Of a stretch of DNA of 64,000 nucleotides, positions 35,681 through 44,541 are shown piece after piece. The stretch lies in contig NZ_CP063849.1 in assembly GCF_015277775.1 (NCBI RefSeq), positions 868,001-932,000 of the forward strand, in the 5' to 3' direction. The first letter of the stretch is position 1. Each line of letters starts with the position of its first letter. Made by a program: the position numbers and the translations under genes. This DNA comes from Paludibaculum fermentans. GTDB taxonomy: Bacteria > Acidobacteriota > Terriglobia > Bryobacterales > Bryobacteraceae. The notes under the pieces are model-generated. The model worked only from the letters and a program-made list of their open reading frames with translations. It did no database searches and was not told the origin of the DNA.

Positions 35681-36409
35681 TTACTTCTTCTTGACGGGCA
35701 CGAAGCGGACGCTGACCCGTGGCGGCGCCTTGCGGTAGACGAGCTCCAGATCCTTCGGTCGAAGTTTTCCTTCCATCTGGAAGTAGAGTAATCCAGTTAC
35801 GGGTTTCTTGATTTCGCCGTCCGTCAGCACCCGGGCCTTCAGGAGATCGAGCAGCGGGTTCTTCTTGACGTTCCGGTCCTCAATACTGGCGACCGCACCG
35901 GAAGTGTCCGCCGTGGCCGTGCCGGCAACCGGTGTTTCGTTGGGCATGGGCAGGCTCTGGCCCATGGGGCCTCCGCCGCCGGGAATGCCGGGTACACCGT
36001 AGGGGACGCGGCGCTGCTGCGACATGCCGGTGCCCTGGGTGCCTCCCTGGGACTTCACGACCATCACCGCCGAGCCGGCGATTTGGGTCGGTTCCAGCGG
36101 GCGCGATTTCTGGCCGTCGCGGTCGCTGCGCAGCAGGAAGTCGTCGAGATTGAGGTTGATCTCCTCGCCCTGGGCGGGGGTGAAGGTGACCTCGACGACG
36201 ACGATGGATTCGCCGGGATCCATGCCGAGCAGGGATTTCACCTGGTCGCGGTCATAGTAGGCCTTGGCTTTGATGGCCACTCTCGGATCAGAGCCTTCGC
36301 CGCTGACGGGTTCCCCGGGTTTGTCCTTGGGTTTGTCCGCGCACAGGAGCGTGGCGGCGGCCAGCAGGCTGGGCAGCAGGCGCGTAAGAATTCGTGTCAC
36401 GACAGGCAT
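35681..36409 (-). CDS. Exported hypothetical protein
   Basis: The start at 36409 (MPVVTRILTRLLPSLLAAATLLCAD) provides a signal peptide and GGGGAGAGAGG directly upstream; the frame stays open to 36541 but without such features. The 242-residue protein has a conserved-looking domain (VAIKAKAYYDRDQVKSLLGM, IVVVEVTFTPAQGEEINLNLDDFLLRSD), a Gly/Pro-rich linker (PYGVPGIPGGGGPMGQSL) and a C-terminal part (ILTDGE-type: ARVLTDGEIKKPVTGLLYFQMEGKLRPKDLELVY). The C-terminal wording suggests a beta-sandwich. I do not recognise the family. Confidence 0.65.
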   Translation of the reverse strand: MPVVTRILTRLLPSLLAAATLLCADKPKDKPGEPVSGEGSDPRVAIKAKAYYDRDQVKSLLGMDPGESIVVVEVTFTPAQGEEINLNLDDFLLRSDRDGQKSRPLEPTQIAGSAVMVVKSQGGTQGTGMSQQRRVPYGVPGIPGGGGPMGQSLPMPNETPVAGTATADTSGAVASIEDRNVKKNPLLDLLKARVLTDGEIKKPVTGLLYFQMEGKLRPKDLELVYRKAPPRVSVRFVPVKKK

Positions 36410-36744
36410 CCTCTCTCCCCACTCTATAGCGTACGCGCGGGAAAAGCGCGGGGTTGCAGTGGGACGGTGGATTCCCCGATTGACAGGAACGGGGGCGGGC
36501 ATGGAAGCTGGTAGCGGTATTGGGCGTAATAGTAGCCGCACGCCAGCTCTCTACGGCGGTTTGCCATTGATTCGTTGGTTGCGCTGGTTGGGCGCGTGGA
36601 AGCGTCGTGCGGACGGTCCGCCACCTGGACCGAGCCTTTGGCTCTCTCGACTGAGCTTCGAAGGAATTTGAATAGGGGACGAGGTTGGCCTGAGGCGTGT
36701 CCGGGCTGGGGGCTGCCGTGCGGCGGCATCCAGGGAGGACTGGC
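36410..36744. other. Intergenic region with no recognised feature
   Basis: This 335-bp gap lies between a minus-strand and a plus-strand gene, so it should hold both promoters. I find no convincing coding frame, hairpin or strong -35/-10 pair. The only clear signal is the GGAGG ribosome binding site of the following gene at 36734-36738. Confidence 0.6.
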
Positions 36745-37146
36745 ATGAGCCTGCGTTCCTGGGTTGAGAAGCCGATGGACCGCACCTCGTTCTTCTTTGT
36801 CGCGCTCAGCTTTCCCCCTGTTTTCACGCAACTGGTTCCCCTGATCCACGACCACAGTCTTGCGATTGCCTGGGATCCCCGGCAATGGGATCTCAAGAAC
36901 ACCCTGCCTTCTGCCTTGGCTCCGTTTGTCGTTCTCCTATGGTTGCTCGCCATTTGCAAGCGGGTCCGGGATATGGGCGGCCACCGGAGTCTGGCGGGAG
37001 GGCTGCTGATTGCCTGCCTGGCGGTTTGGGCAGGCATGTTCTGGCACTCGATCATCTCGAACAATCGCGGGGAAGCTTATTGGTCAGTGGTTGTCGTCAG
37101 CCTGCCGCTTCTTAGTGTCAAGTCGCTACCCTCGCTGGGCCGCTGA
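36745..37146 (+). CDS. Small integral membrane protein
   Basis: The ATG at 36745 follows GGAGG by 6 nt; the open frame extends upstream but lacks a ribosome binding site. The 133-residue protein has three or four hydrophobic helices (SFFFVALSFPPVFTQLVPLI, ALAPFVVLLWLLAICKRV, LAGGLLIACLAVWAGMFWHSI, YWSVVVVSLPLLSV). The CKRVRDMGGHRS loop after helix two is reminiscent of the RxxDxG loop in DUF805 proteins, but the match is weak. It precedes the BlaI-type repressor gene by about 110 bp. Function is unknown. Confidence 0.6.
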   Translation: MSLRSWVEKPMDRTSFFFVALSFPPVFTQLVPLIHDHSLAIAWDPRQWDLKNTLPSALAPFVVLLWLLAICKRVRDMGGHRSLAGGLLIACLAVWAGMFWHSIISNNRGEAYWSVVVVSLPLLSVKSLPSLGR

Positions 37147-37213
37147 GCAGCGGACTCTGGTCGAAGCCGCAACAGGCGCCTCCGTAGGCACGTGCACGGC
37201 CCGCACTCTTCTA

Positions 37214-37247
37214 TTGACACCCATGCCGATTAGAGTTACAAATTGTA
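37214..37247 (+). promoter_or_regulatory. blaI-type promoter with overlapping BlaI operator
   Basis: A perfect -35 TTGACA (37214-37219) is followed after 17 bp by TACAAA (37237-37242) as -10. The -10 lies inside an 11-bp perfect palindrome, TACAAATTGTA (37237-37247), which matches the TACA/TGTA half-sites of BlaI/MecI operators. The repressor ATG begins 8 bp later, so the transcript would be almost leaderless. This predicts tight autorepression of the repressor-protease operon. Confidence 0.65.
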
Positions 37248-37255
37248 GCGGTACG

Positions 37256-37654
37256 ATGCGTAACAGTAAAACAACGCGAAAAAACCTCAGCGGCCTTGAG
37301 CAACTGGTGATGGATTTCCTGTGGGCCCAGGGGCCGGCCAGCGCCGAACAGGTGCGGGCCGCGCTCACCGAGACCCACCCGATGAAGGATGCCACGGTGC
37401 GGACGATTCTGCGCCGGCTGGAGGAGAAGGGCTATGCGACCCACCGCGAGGAGGGCCGCACCTATATCTACTCGGGCGCGGAGCAGCCGCAGAACGTGGC
37501 GATGACGGCGATCCGCCAGATCATCGACCGCTTCTGGGGCGGCTCGGCCGAAGCACTGGTCGCGGGCATGGTGGAGCAGGAAGTCATCGATCCGGCGGAG
37601 TTGCGGGCGCTGGCGGCGAAGCTGGCAGAGAGATCGACGAAGAAGGAGAAGTAG
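37256..37654 (+). CDS. blaI: BlaI/MecI-type transcriptional repressor
   Basis: The 132-residue protein is a winged-helix repressor of the penicillinase-repressor family: LSGLEQLVMDFLWAQGPASAEQVRAAL, then MKDATVRTILRRLEEKGYATHREEGRTYIYSG, then a dimerisation helix region. The start ATG at 37256 is chosen because the promoter and operator end at 37247; an in-frame ATG at 37223 would lie inside the promoter. In this family the repressor is cut or released when the partner M56 protease is activated. The protease gene begins 2 nt after the stop. The signal need not be a beta-lactam. Confidence 0.88.
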   Translation: MRNSKTTRKNLSGLEQLVMDFLWAQGPASAEQVRAALTETHPMKDATVRTILRRLEEKGYATHREEGRTYIYSGAEQPQNVAMTAIRQIIDRFWGGSAEALVAGMVEQEVIDPAELRALAAKLAERSTKKEK

Positions 37655-37656
37655 CG

Positions 37657-40134
37657 ATGTACCTTGCCCAATGGTCCAACCGCATGGTGATGTACCTGCT
37701 GGCGTCGGCATCTCTCCGGGTACTTGTCCTGGCGGCTTGGGCTGCGCTGTTGGCCTGGGTTCTGAGAAGACGTGGGCCGGAAACGCGCCATGCGGTTTGG
37801 GTGGCTGTGCTGGCCGGGATGCTCCTGATGCCGGTGCTCACGGTAGTGGTGCCACGGCATCTGGTCGCTCCGCCCAGTTGGCTCCAGGCTCCGTCCAGTG
37901 CGCAGTCCAAACCACCGCTCCGTGGGCAGACTCGCACCGTCATGACTGTCACCGCTTCGGGCGCGATAACCGTCGACGAGTCCGCGGCACCCGTCTGGCG
38001 GCCTGTTCGCCGTGGCTGGTCCAGTTGGCTCATACCTGCTTATTGGCTGATCGCAGCATTCGCGGCCCTGAGGGTGGGGCAGGCGGTCCGTAGAGCCACC
38101 CGGCTGGTGAGCCAGGCTGAGGAGATCCGCGACGAAGGGTTGAGTGAAATGCTGCGGGTGATCTGCCTGGAGCAAGGTAGCGGGTACCCGTTGCCGGTTG
38201 TACGGCAGTCTGATTCCACACTGGTTCCCTTCACGGCGGGTTGGCAGTCTCCGGCGATTTTGCTTCCGTCGGGCTGGCGCGAATGGGACTCCTTCAAGCT
38301 GAGGGCCGTGCTTGCGCATGAGATGGCGCACATCCGGCGGAGTGATTGGCTGATCGCTCTGCTCGCCGCCATCAACCGGACGCTGTTCTGGTTTCACCCG
38401 CTGGCTTGGTGGCTGGAGCGGAGGCTTGCCTCTCTGGCCGAAGAGGCCTGCGACACGGCGGCGATCGGTCCGCAAGGGGACGCGCGGCGGTATGCGAGCG
38501 TCGTGCTGGAGTTTGCAGTGACGATGGCTACGGTCCGGCCGCGGTTGAGCTGGGAAGCCACTGCGATGGCGCGGTCGAGCAAGATTGGCGGGAGGATTGA
38601 ACGGATCATGGAGGGCCGCATGAGCTGGTCGAAATCGATGACGAAGCCCGGGTGGGCTCTGTTGCTTTTGCTCTCATTGCCTGTGCTCTACTCGGCGTCG
38701 GCGCTGCAGCCGTTCCAACCGCCGCGGCAGCCCACGAGTACATTTGGTCCCCTGCCGCCGTTTTCCACGGAGGTGGCGGGCGCTGATATGACCGCGGCTG
38801 AAGCGGCGACGCTGGAGGACCGAATTGTCCGGAACACCAAAGATATCGACGCCCGGTTGTTGATCACGGGCTATTACTACCGAACCGCCCTGGCTGAACC
38901 GTACCGTCAGCAGTTGCGGTGGATGGTGGAGAATGCGCCGGAGTCGTATGCACACGACACCTATGCGTTCTCGGTGGGCAACAACGGTTCCCTGATGATC
39001 GACGAAGCGGAGCGAGCGAAATTGGCGGACCTTTGGCGGAAGCAGGCGGCGCTGCATCCCGCGGATCCCGCGGTGTTGGTGCATGCCGGACGGTTCTTCG
39101 GGGATCGGGATCCCGAAGCGGCTGTCCAGTTTTACTTGAGGGCTCGTGAGGTTGCGCCGGCGGATCTCTCGTGCGTGGAAGACCTGGTCCGGCTTCATGC
39201 GATCGCAGTGGCGAACGTAGACAGGCCAACCCCGGCGGCGTCCGATCTGATACAGAGGCATGCCAGGATCCTGGCGGCGGTGGAGAAGGTCGATGATCCC
39301 GAAGTACTCGGCCGTATCGCGATCCGGCTGCCCTCCCCTCGCATTCATTCGCCGGAGAGCCTGCCGGCATCGGTGCGGGAATGGATGGCAGAATCCGCCC
39401 GGAAGAGAACGGTCCTGGCGAAGACCTTGCTCGAACGAGCCCACGCGTTGGCGCCGGCTGACGAGCGCTGGGTGAAGGCGCTCGCGCGGCTCGATGCAGG
39501 AGATGCTTTGTACGAGCAACCGGGTGCTCCCGAACTGCCGGTGTCCTCTCGCGCGGCAGTTTACCCCCCGTTGGCGAAACTGGGCCGCGTGCAGGGCAGG
39601 GTCATGTTGGAGGTCTCCGTCCGCAGCGACGGCTCTGTCAGTGAGGCCTCCCTGATGAGCGGGCACCCCTTGCTGGCCCAGGCGGCCTTGGAGGCCGTGA
39701 AGAGTTGGAGGTTTGCCGCCAGGCCGGCCGAGCAACGGATCGTGACGATGGTGGAGTTCCGGCTACCCGCAGACCTCGTGAGCCCTGCGCCTGCTTCGGC
39801 GGCGCCTGTGCAGGCTTCCGGCACGACGGCCGGTGGGACTCCGTCCCGTATCTCGGTGGGCGGCAATGTCCAGCAGGCCATGCTGACAGAGTCACCAGCG
39901 CCTGTTTATCCGCCCCTGGCCCGACAGGCTCGGATTAGCGGCACGGTGCGGTTCAAAGTCGTCATCGGCAAGGACGGATCAGTTGCCAACATGACGCTCG
40001 CCTCAGGGCATCCGTTGCTGATTCAGGCGGCACAGGAGGCGGTGCAGGCATATCGCTACAAACCCACGCTGCTGAATGGCAATCCTGTGGAAGTCGAGAC
40101 GGAGGTCAATGTGAATTTCCAACTATCCAACTGA
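37657..40134 (+). CDS. BlaR1-like M56 metalloprotease with TPR-like region and two TonB C-terminal domains
   Basis: The ATG at 37657 follows AGAAGGAGAAG and the blaI stop. The 825-residue protein has membrane helices near 10-37, 47-67, 126-142 and 330-350, with the zinc motif HEMAHIRRSDW (His221, His225) and EEACDTAA (near 261) in the cytoplasmic loop, as in BlaR1. The extracytoplasmic part lacks a penicillin-binding sensor. It instead has a helical TPR-like region (about 380-590) and two TonB_C domains starting near 635 (YPPLAKLGRVQGRVMLEVSV) and 750 (YPPLARQARISGTVRFKVVI). It probably senses an envelope signal and inactivates the BlaI-type repressor. The last 12 nt overlap the convergent flavoprotein gene. 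Confidence 0.85.
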   Translation: MYLAQWSNRMVMYLLASASLRVLVLAAWAALLAWVLRRRGPETRHAVWVAVLAGMLLMPVLTVVVPRHLVAPPSWLQAPSSAQSKPPLRGQTRTVMTVTASGAITVDESAAPVWRPVRRGWSSWLIPAYWLIAAFAALRVGQAVRRATRLVSQAEEIRDEGLSEMLRVICLEQGSGYPLPVVRQSDSTLVPFTAGWQSPAILLPSGWREWDSFKLRAVLAHEMAHIRRSDWLIALLAAINRTLFWFHPLAWWLERRLASLAEEACDTAAIGPQGDARRYASVVLEFAVTMATVRPRLSWEATAMARSSKIGGRIERIMEGRMSWSKSMTKPGWALLLLLSLPVLYSASALQPFQPPRQPTSTFGPLPPFSTEVAGADMTAAEAATLEDRIVRNTKDIDARLLITGYYYRTALAEPYRQQLRWMVENAPESYAHDTYAFSVGNNGSLMIDEAERAKLADLWRKQAALHPADPAVLVHAGRFFGDRDPEAAVQFYLRAREVAPADLSCVEDLVRLHAIAVANVDRPTPAASDLIQRHARILAAVEKVDDPEVLGRIAIRLPSPRIHSPESLPASVREWMAESARKRTVLAKTLLERAHALAPADERWVKALARLDAGDALYEQPGAPELPVSSRAAVYPPLAKLGRVQGRVMLEVSVRSDGSVSEASLMSGHPLLAQAALEAVKSWRFAARPAEQRIVTMVEFRLPADLVSPAPASAAPVQASGTTAGGTPSRISVGGNVQQAMLTESPAPVYPPLARQARISGTVRFKVVIGKDGSVANMTLASGHPLLIQAAQEAVQAYRYKPTLLNGNPVEVETEVNVNFQLSN

Positions 40135-41265
40135 CAGCGCCTGGGCGGCGGCGTAGGCTGAGGCCCAGGCCCATTGAAAGTTGTAGCCGCCCAACCAGCC
40201 CGTCACGTCCACCACCTCTCCGATGAAGAAGAGGCCGGGGACCTGGCGGGCTTCCATTGTCTGGGAAGACAGCTCGTTCGTGCTGACACCGCCGCCGGTG
40301 ACTTCGGCCTTATCGAAGCCTTCCGTCCCGGCCGGTACGACGCTCCACTGATGCAGGCGGGTGTCGATCTTTTTGACGCTCGGGACCGGCTGCGTGAAGC
40401 TTTCCACGTCCAGCCAGCGCTCAGCCATCCGCTGCGGCAGCTTCAACGACAACTGCTTGCGGGCTTCGTGGGGCGGTGCCGTGGAGAAGTCGACGCCCGG
40501 TAGCAGGTCCAGGTTCAGCGGCGTGCCGGGCTTCCAGTAGGACGAGATCTGCAGGATGGCCGGGCCTGAGAGGCCGCGGTGCGTGTACAACATCTTCTCG
40601 CGGAAATGCTGTTTGCCGTGGGAGGCGATCACTTCCGTCGACACTCCTGAGAGTTCGCCCCAGCGGGCTGTGTCCGCCTTGGTGAAGGTGAGGGGGACCA
40701 GGGCAGGGAAGGTGGGTTCGATCGCGAGTCCGAACTGGCGGGCGAGGTCGTAGCCAAAGGCGGTTGCTCCGGTCTTCGGGATGGAGAGCCCCCCGGTGGC
40801 GACCACCAGGGCGGCGGAGTCCATTGGGCCGCGCGAGGTTTCGACTCGGAAACGGGTGTCGCGTGTCACCGCCGTGACTTTCGTCGAGGTATGCAGGTCC
40901 ACGTGTCCGGCCGAGCACTCAGTCAGCAGCATGGTGAGCAGATCCTGGGCCGACCGGTCGCAGAACAACTGGCCCAGCGTCTTCTCGTGATAGGGGATGC
41001 GGTGCTCGCGCAGCAGTTCGACGAAGTTCTGCGGAGTGAAGCGCGCCAGCGCCGACTTGGCGAAGTGCGGGTTGGCTGAGAGGAAGTTCCGCGCGTCGAC
41101 CCGCAGGTTGGTGAAGTTGGCGCGGCCGCCGCCGGAGATGAGGATCTTACGGCCGGGCCGGTCGGAATGTTCGATCAGGGCTACCTTGCGGCCCCTGCGC
41201 CCGGCCTGCGCGGCGCAGAACAATCCGGCGGCTCCCCCGCCTAGAACAATGGCATCGTACGTCAA
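40123..41265 (-). CDS. YhiN/HI0933-like FAD-dependent oxidoreductase
   Basis: A TTG start at 41265 is preferred: the family begins with a dinucleotide-binding fold, and here it reads LTYDAIVLGGGAAGLFCAAQAGRRGRKVALIEHSDRPGRKILISGGGRANFTN. The longer open frame has about 107 extra unrelated residues lying over the divergent gene. The 380-residue product also shows ALVVATGGLSIPKTGATAFGYDLARQFG and, at the C-terminus, GLFFIGEVVDVTGWLGGYNFQWAWASAYAAAQAL. These are the hallmarks of the HI0933 flavoprotein group. Reaction and substrate are unknown. The 25-bp spacer to the divergent GH2 gene is too short for two separate promoters without overlap. Confidence 0.8.
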   Translation of the reverse strand: MTYDAIVLGGGAAGLFCAAQAGRRGRKVALIEHSDRPGRKILISGGGRANFTNLRVDARNFLSANPHFAKSALARFTPQNFVELLREHRIPYHEKTLGQLFCDRSAQDLLTMLLTECSAGHVDLHTSTKVTAVTRDTRFRVETSRGPMDSAALVVATGGLSIPKTGATAFGYDLARQFGLAIEPTFPALVPLTFTKADTARWGELSGVSTEVIASHGKQHFREKMLYTHRGLSGPAILQISSYWKPGTPLNLDLLPGVDFSTAPPHEARKQLSLKLPQRMAERWLDVESFTQPVPSVKKIDTRLHQWSVVPAGTEGFDKAEVTGGGVSTNELSSQTMEARQVPGLFFIGEVVDVTGWLGGYNFQWAWASAYAAAQALSVG

Positions 41266-41290
41266 TCTTCGATGATACGATGGGCGCGTT

Positions 41291-43417
41291 ATGAGACGTA
41301 TTTGTCTGATTTGGCTGTGCCCGTTAGTGCTGCACGCCGCAGCAGGCCGAGTGACGCTGTCGTTGAACGGAGACTGGCGCGTGGGCGAGAGCGTGGCGGC
41401 CGAACCGGCTCCGTCGGAGTTCGGGCACGTGGCCGCCGTGCCGGGGCTGACCAACCAGGCGCAGCCCGCGTTTCCAGACGTCGACCGCTTCGACAGCCGC
41501 GAGTTCATCCAGGCGTCGATCCGAGAGAAGCGCCTGCCCGAGAGCGCGCGGGTCGAGACGGCCGGTGTGCCGCGCCAGTCGCGCAATTACTTCTGGTACC
41601 GGCGTTCCTTCACCGTGCCGGAGCGCAAGCCTGTAGCGATGTTGCGTGTGGCCAAGGCGCAGTTCGGCACCGCGGTCTGGCTCAACGGCAAGAAGGTGGG
41701 CGAGCACCTGGGCTGCTTCACGGCCGGGTACTTCGATGTCACGGCCTTTGTGAACTGGGGCGGTGAGAACGACCTGGTGATCCGCATCGGCGCGCATCCG
41801 GCGGCACTGCCTGTGTGGGCTCCGGCGGGCACCGATTTCGAGAAGTATAAGTGGACTCCCGGGATCTATGACAACGTGTCGTTGATCCTGACCGGGTTGC
41901 CGTATGTTGAGAGCGTTCAGGTGGGGCCGCGGCTGAGCGACTCTTCGGCTGTGGTCGAGACGATCCTGGTGAACCTGGGCAGCAGGCCTGTCCGTACGAA
42001 GCTTGTCCAGCAGGTGAAGCCGTGGAAAGCGCAGGTCCTCGCCATCACGCTGCAGCCGGGCGAACGTAAGACCGTCCAGCAGACGCTGCCGCTGCCCGGA
42101 GCGAAGCTGTGGACTCCGGAGGAGCCGAACCTGCACTGGCTGGAGACGGCCGTTGGCGAAGACACGCTGCGCACGCGCTTCGGCATGCGCGAGTTCCGCT
42201 TCGATTCCGCCACCAAGCGCGCTTACCTGAATGGCAAAATCTACTTCCTGCGTGGGTCGAACATCACGCTGCACCGCTTCTTTGAGGATCCGCTGTGCAA
42301 ACGGCATCCGTGGGAAGAGGCGTGGGTGCGCAAGCTGCTGGTGGACGGTCCGAAACAGATGCACTGGAATGCGTTCCGGTTCTGCATCGGCCCGGCGCCC
42401 GAGATGTGGTTCGACATCGCGGACGAAGCCGGCCTGCTGGTCCAGAATGAGTTTTTCATCTGGAACGGGCGCGAGTACTTCCCGCCGTACCAGTCCGGCG
42501 AACTGATCACGCAGTACAAGGAGTGGATGCGCGATCACTGGAACCATCCCAGCCAGGCGATCTGGGACGCGTCGAACGAGACCGATTCGGTGATGCTGCG
42601 CGAGCAGGTGATCCCGCAGGTGCGCAAGCTGGACCTGTCGAACCGGCCCTGGGATAACGGCTACGCGGTGCCGATGGGCTTCGACGACGCGGTGGAGGAT
42701 CACCCTTATCTGTTCAGTGCGCTGATGCGGCCAGAAGGCAATTTCTCCATGACGCAACTGGAGCGCATGACCGGGGCCAAGACGACGAATGCCGGGCACC
42801 CCTCGGCGCACGCCGTTATTGCGAACGAGTACGGCTGGTTGTGGCTGAATCGCGATGGTTCGCCCACGCTGCTGACGGAGAACGTGTATGAGCGCTTGCT
42901 GGGCAAGAACGCCACGCCGCGGCAGCGGTTTGAGCTGTATGCGTACAATCTGGCCGGGCTCACCGAGTTCTGGCGCGCGCACCGCAATTTCGCGGGCGTC
43001 CTGCACTTCACCTGGCTGACGTGCAGCTACCCAGGCGTGAAGACGTCGGATCATTGGCGTGATGTCGAGAAGCTCGAACTGGAGCCCAACTTCGCCGATT
43101 GGGTGCGCGAGTCGTTCCGGCCGCTCGGCGTGTACATCAACTTCTGGCAGCCGACGCTGAAGGCCGGAGAGACGCGGAACTACGCCGTCATGATGGTGAA
43201 CGACGAGGGTTCGACTGTGAAAGGCGCACTGCGTTTGGAGTTTGTCGACGGGCCGTCGAAGGAGCTTTCGTTCGAACTGCCGGCCTACGGAGCGCACACC
43301 TGGCAACTGCCGCTTGTGTCGCCTACGGCCGCAGGGCATACAATGCTCAGAGCGACCGCTCGCGTCGAGGGCCGGGCAGCGACGATTTCACGGAGGAAGG
43401 TGCAGGTTTTACCATGA
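41291..43417 (+). CDS. Secreted glycoside hydrolase family 2 protein
   Basis: The 708-residue protein has a signal peptide (MRRICLIWLCPLVLHAAAG) and the GH2 order: a sugar-binding sandwich (LSLNGDWRV, YFWYRRSFTVPE, AVWLNGKKVGEHLGCFTAGYFDVT), an Ig-like domain, and a TIM barrel. The barrel has YLNGKIYFLRGSNITLHRFFEDP and the acid/base motif WDASNETD (Glu430); the nucleophile is probably in the VIANEYGWLWL segment. The substrate (beta-galactoside, mannoside or glucuronide) cannot be chosen. The gene overlaps the next by 4 nt (ATGA), beginning a three-gene operon with a GH172-type enzyme and a bicupin. Confidence 0.82.
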   Translation: MRRICLIWLCPLVLHAAAGRVTLSLNGDWRVGESVAAEPAPSEFGHVAAVPGLTNQAQPAFPDVDRFDSREFIQASIREKRLPESARVETAGVPRQSRNYFWYRRSFTVPERKPVAMLRVAKAQFGTAVWLNGKKVGEHLGCFTAGYFDVTAFVNWGGENDLVIRIGAHPAALPVWAPAGTDFEKYKWTPGIYDNVSLILTGLPYVESVQVGPRLSDSSAVVETILVNLGSRPVRTKLVQQVKPWKAQVLAITLQPGERKTVQQTLPLPGAKLWTPEEPNLHWLETAVGEDTLRTRFGMREFRFDSATKRAYLNGKIYFLRGSNITLHRFFEDPLCKRHPWEEAWVRKLLVDGPKQMHWNAFRFCIGPAPEMWFDIADEAGLLVQNEFFIWNGREYFPPYQSGELITQYKEWMRDHWNHPSQAIWDASNETDSVMLREQVIPQVRKLDLSNRPWDNGYAVPMGFDDAVEDHPYLFSALMRPEGNFSMTQLERMTGAKTTNAGHPSAHAVIANEYGWLWLNRDGSPTLLTENVYERLLGKNATPRQRFELYAYNLAGLTEFWRAHRNFAGVLHFTWLTCSYPGVKTSDHWRDVEKLELEPNFADWVRESFRPLGVYINFWQPTLKAGETRNYAVMMVNDEGSTVKGALRLEFVDGPSKELSFELPAYGAHTWQLPLVSPTAAGHTMLRATARVEGRAATISRRKVQVLP

Positions 43418-44541
43418 AGAGTTTTCAGAGGCGTGGATTCTTTCAAGGCGCCCTGGCCGCGCTGGGGATTGGCGCCGCACCGCTGGCTGCGCAGGCGCAG
43501 GCTCCCCGGGCGGCAGGTCCTGGACGGGCGGGTTTTCTGCCTGAATATTGCCGCGCGCAAAACTACCGTTCTTTGAAGCAGTCGAGCCACGATCCGACGG
43601 GAGGCAATTCCGACCGGTGGCCCATCCCGGGCGGCCAGTCGTACGAAATCTTCAACCAGCAGGGTCCGGGCGTGATCTCGCACATCTGGTTCACGATTTC
43701 CGCCCAGAGCCCGCTGCACTTGAAGGAACTGATCCTGCGCGCCTACTGGGATGGCAGCGAGAAGCCGAGCATCGAAGTGCCGATCGGCGATTTCTTCGGC
43801 TTGAACCTGGGCGACTACGTGCTCTACGAGAGCGAGTACCTCGCCTGTTCGCCCGGCAAGTCGCTGAACTGCTATTTCGCGATGCCGTACCGTACGTCGG
43901 CGCGCATGACCGTCACCAATGAAGGCACGCGCGACGTCGGGTCGTTCTATTCGAACATCGATTTCATGGCGGTGGACGCGCTGCCGGCCGATGCTCTCTA
44001 CTTTCATGCGCAGTACCGGCAGGCGGCTCCGAACGTGGCGCAGCAGTTGCCGAACAGCAAGAATCCCGATGGCAAGACGAACTTTGTGTATTGCGAGACG
44101 CATGGCCGCGGCCACCTGATGGGCGTGACGCTGGGCGTCGTCCAGAACAAGGAAGCGTGGATGGGCGAAGGCGACGACATGATCTTCGTCGACGACGAGA
44201 CCAGGCCGCTGATCATCGGGACCGGCTCGGAAGACTACTTCCTGGGCAGCTGGAACTTCGGCGGACGCGAGAACGCGAAGGCTTTCGGCTACCACCAGTA
44301 CGGCGCGCACCTCATCCAGAGCCCGGAACGCGTGGGCGGCCGCTACTGCTGCTACCGCTTCCACGGCGACAACCCCGTGACGTTCACGAAATACCTGAAG
44401 CATACGATGGAGCATGGCCATGCCAATGATCGCGGCGACTGCTTCTACAGTTGCTGCTACTGGTATCAGGACAAACCGACGACCGAAGTGCCGGCCCTTC
44501 CGGCCGTGAAAGACCGACTCCCCAAGGTGGTGCCCGCTTGA
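43414..44541 (+). CDS. Tat-exported DUF2961/GH172 family protein
   Basis: The ATG at 43414 overlaps the GH2 stop and starts a Tat-type signal (MKSFQRRGFFQGALAALGIGAAPLAAQA, twin Arg at 6-7). The 375-residue product has the DUF2961 pattern, now the GH172 family: FNQQGPGVISHIWFTI, LILRAYWDGSEKPSIEVPIGDFFGLNLG, CYFAMPYRTSARMTVTNEG, and DDETRPLIIGTGSEDYFLGSWNFGG. Known members act on alpha-D-arabinofuranosyl or alpha-D-fructofuranosyl linkages (difructose anhydride, mycobacterial arabinan). It forms trimers or hexamers in known cases. Here the partner GH2 and bicupin suggest processing of a branched or fructofuranose/arabinofuranose-bearing sugar outside the cell. Confidence 0.83.
   Translation: MKSFQRRGFFQGALAALGIGAAPLAAQAQAPRAAGPGRAGFLPEYCRAQNYRSLKQSSHDPTGGNSDRWPIPGGQSYEIFNQQGPGVISHIWFTISAQSPLHLKELILRAYWDGSEKPSIEVPIGDFFGLNLGDYVLYESEYLACSPGKSLNCYFAMPYRTSARMTVTNEGTRDVGSFYSNIDFMAVDALPADALYFHAQYRQAAPNVAQQLPNSKNPDGKTNFVYCETHGRGHLMGVTLGVVQNKEAWMGEGDDMIFVDDETRPLIIGTGSEDYFLGSWNFGGRENAKAFGYHQYGAHLIQSPERVGGRYCCYRFHGDNPVTFTKYLKHTMEHGHANDRGDCFYSCCYWYQDKPTTEVPALPAVKDRLPKVVPA

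Noticed and set aside
37256-40134. Beta-lactam resistance operon
   Set aside because: The BlaI/M56 pair looks like bla regulators, but there is no beta-lactamase gene and the M56 protein has no penicillin-binding sensor domain.
41266-41586. N-terminal extension of the YhiN-like flavoprotein frame
   Set aside because: The added 107 residues are unrelated to the family and antisense to the GH2 signal peptide and first domain; the conserved fold begins at the TTG at 41265.
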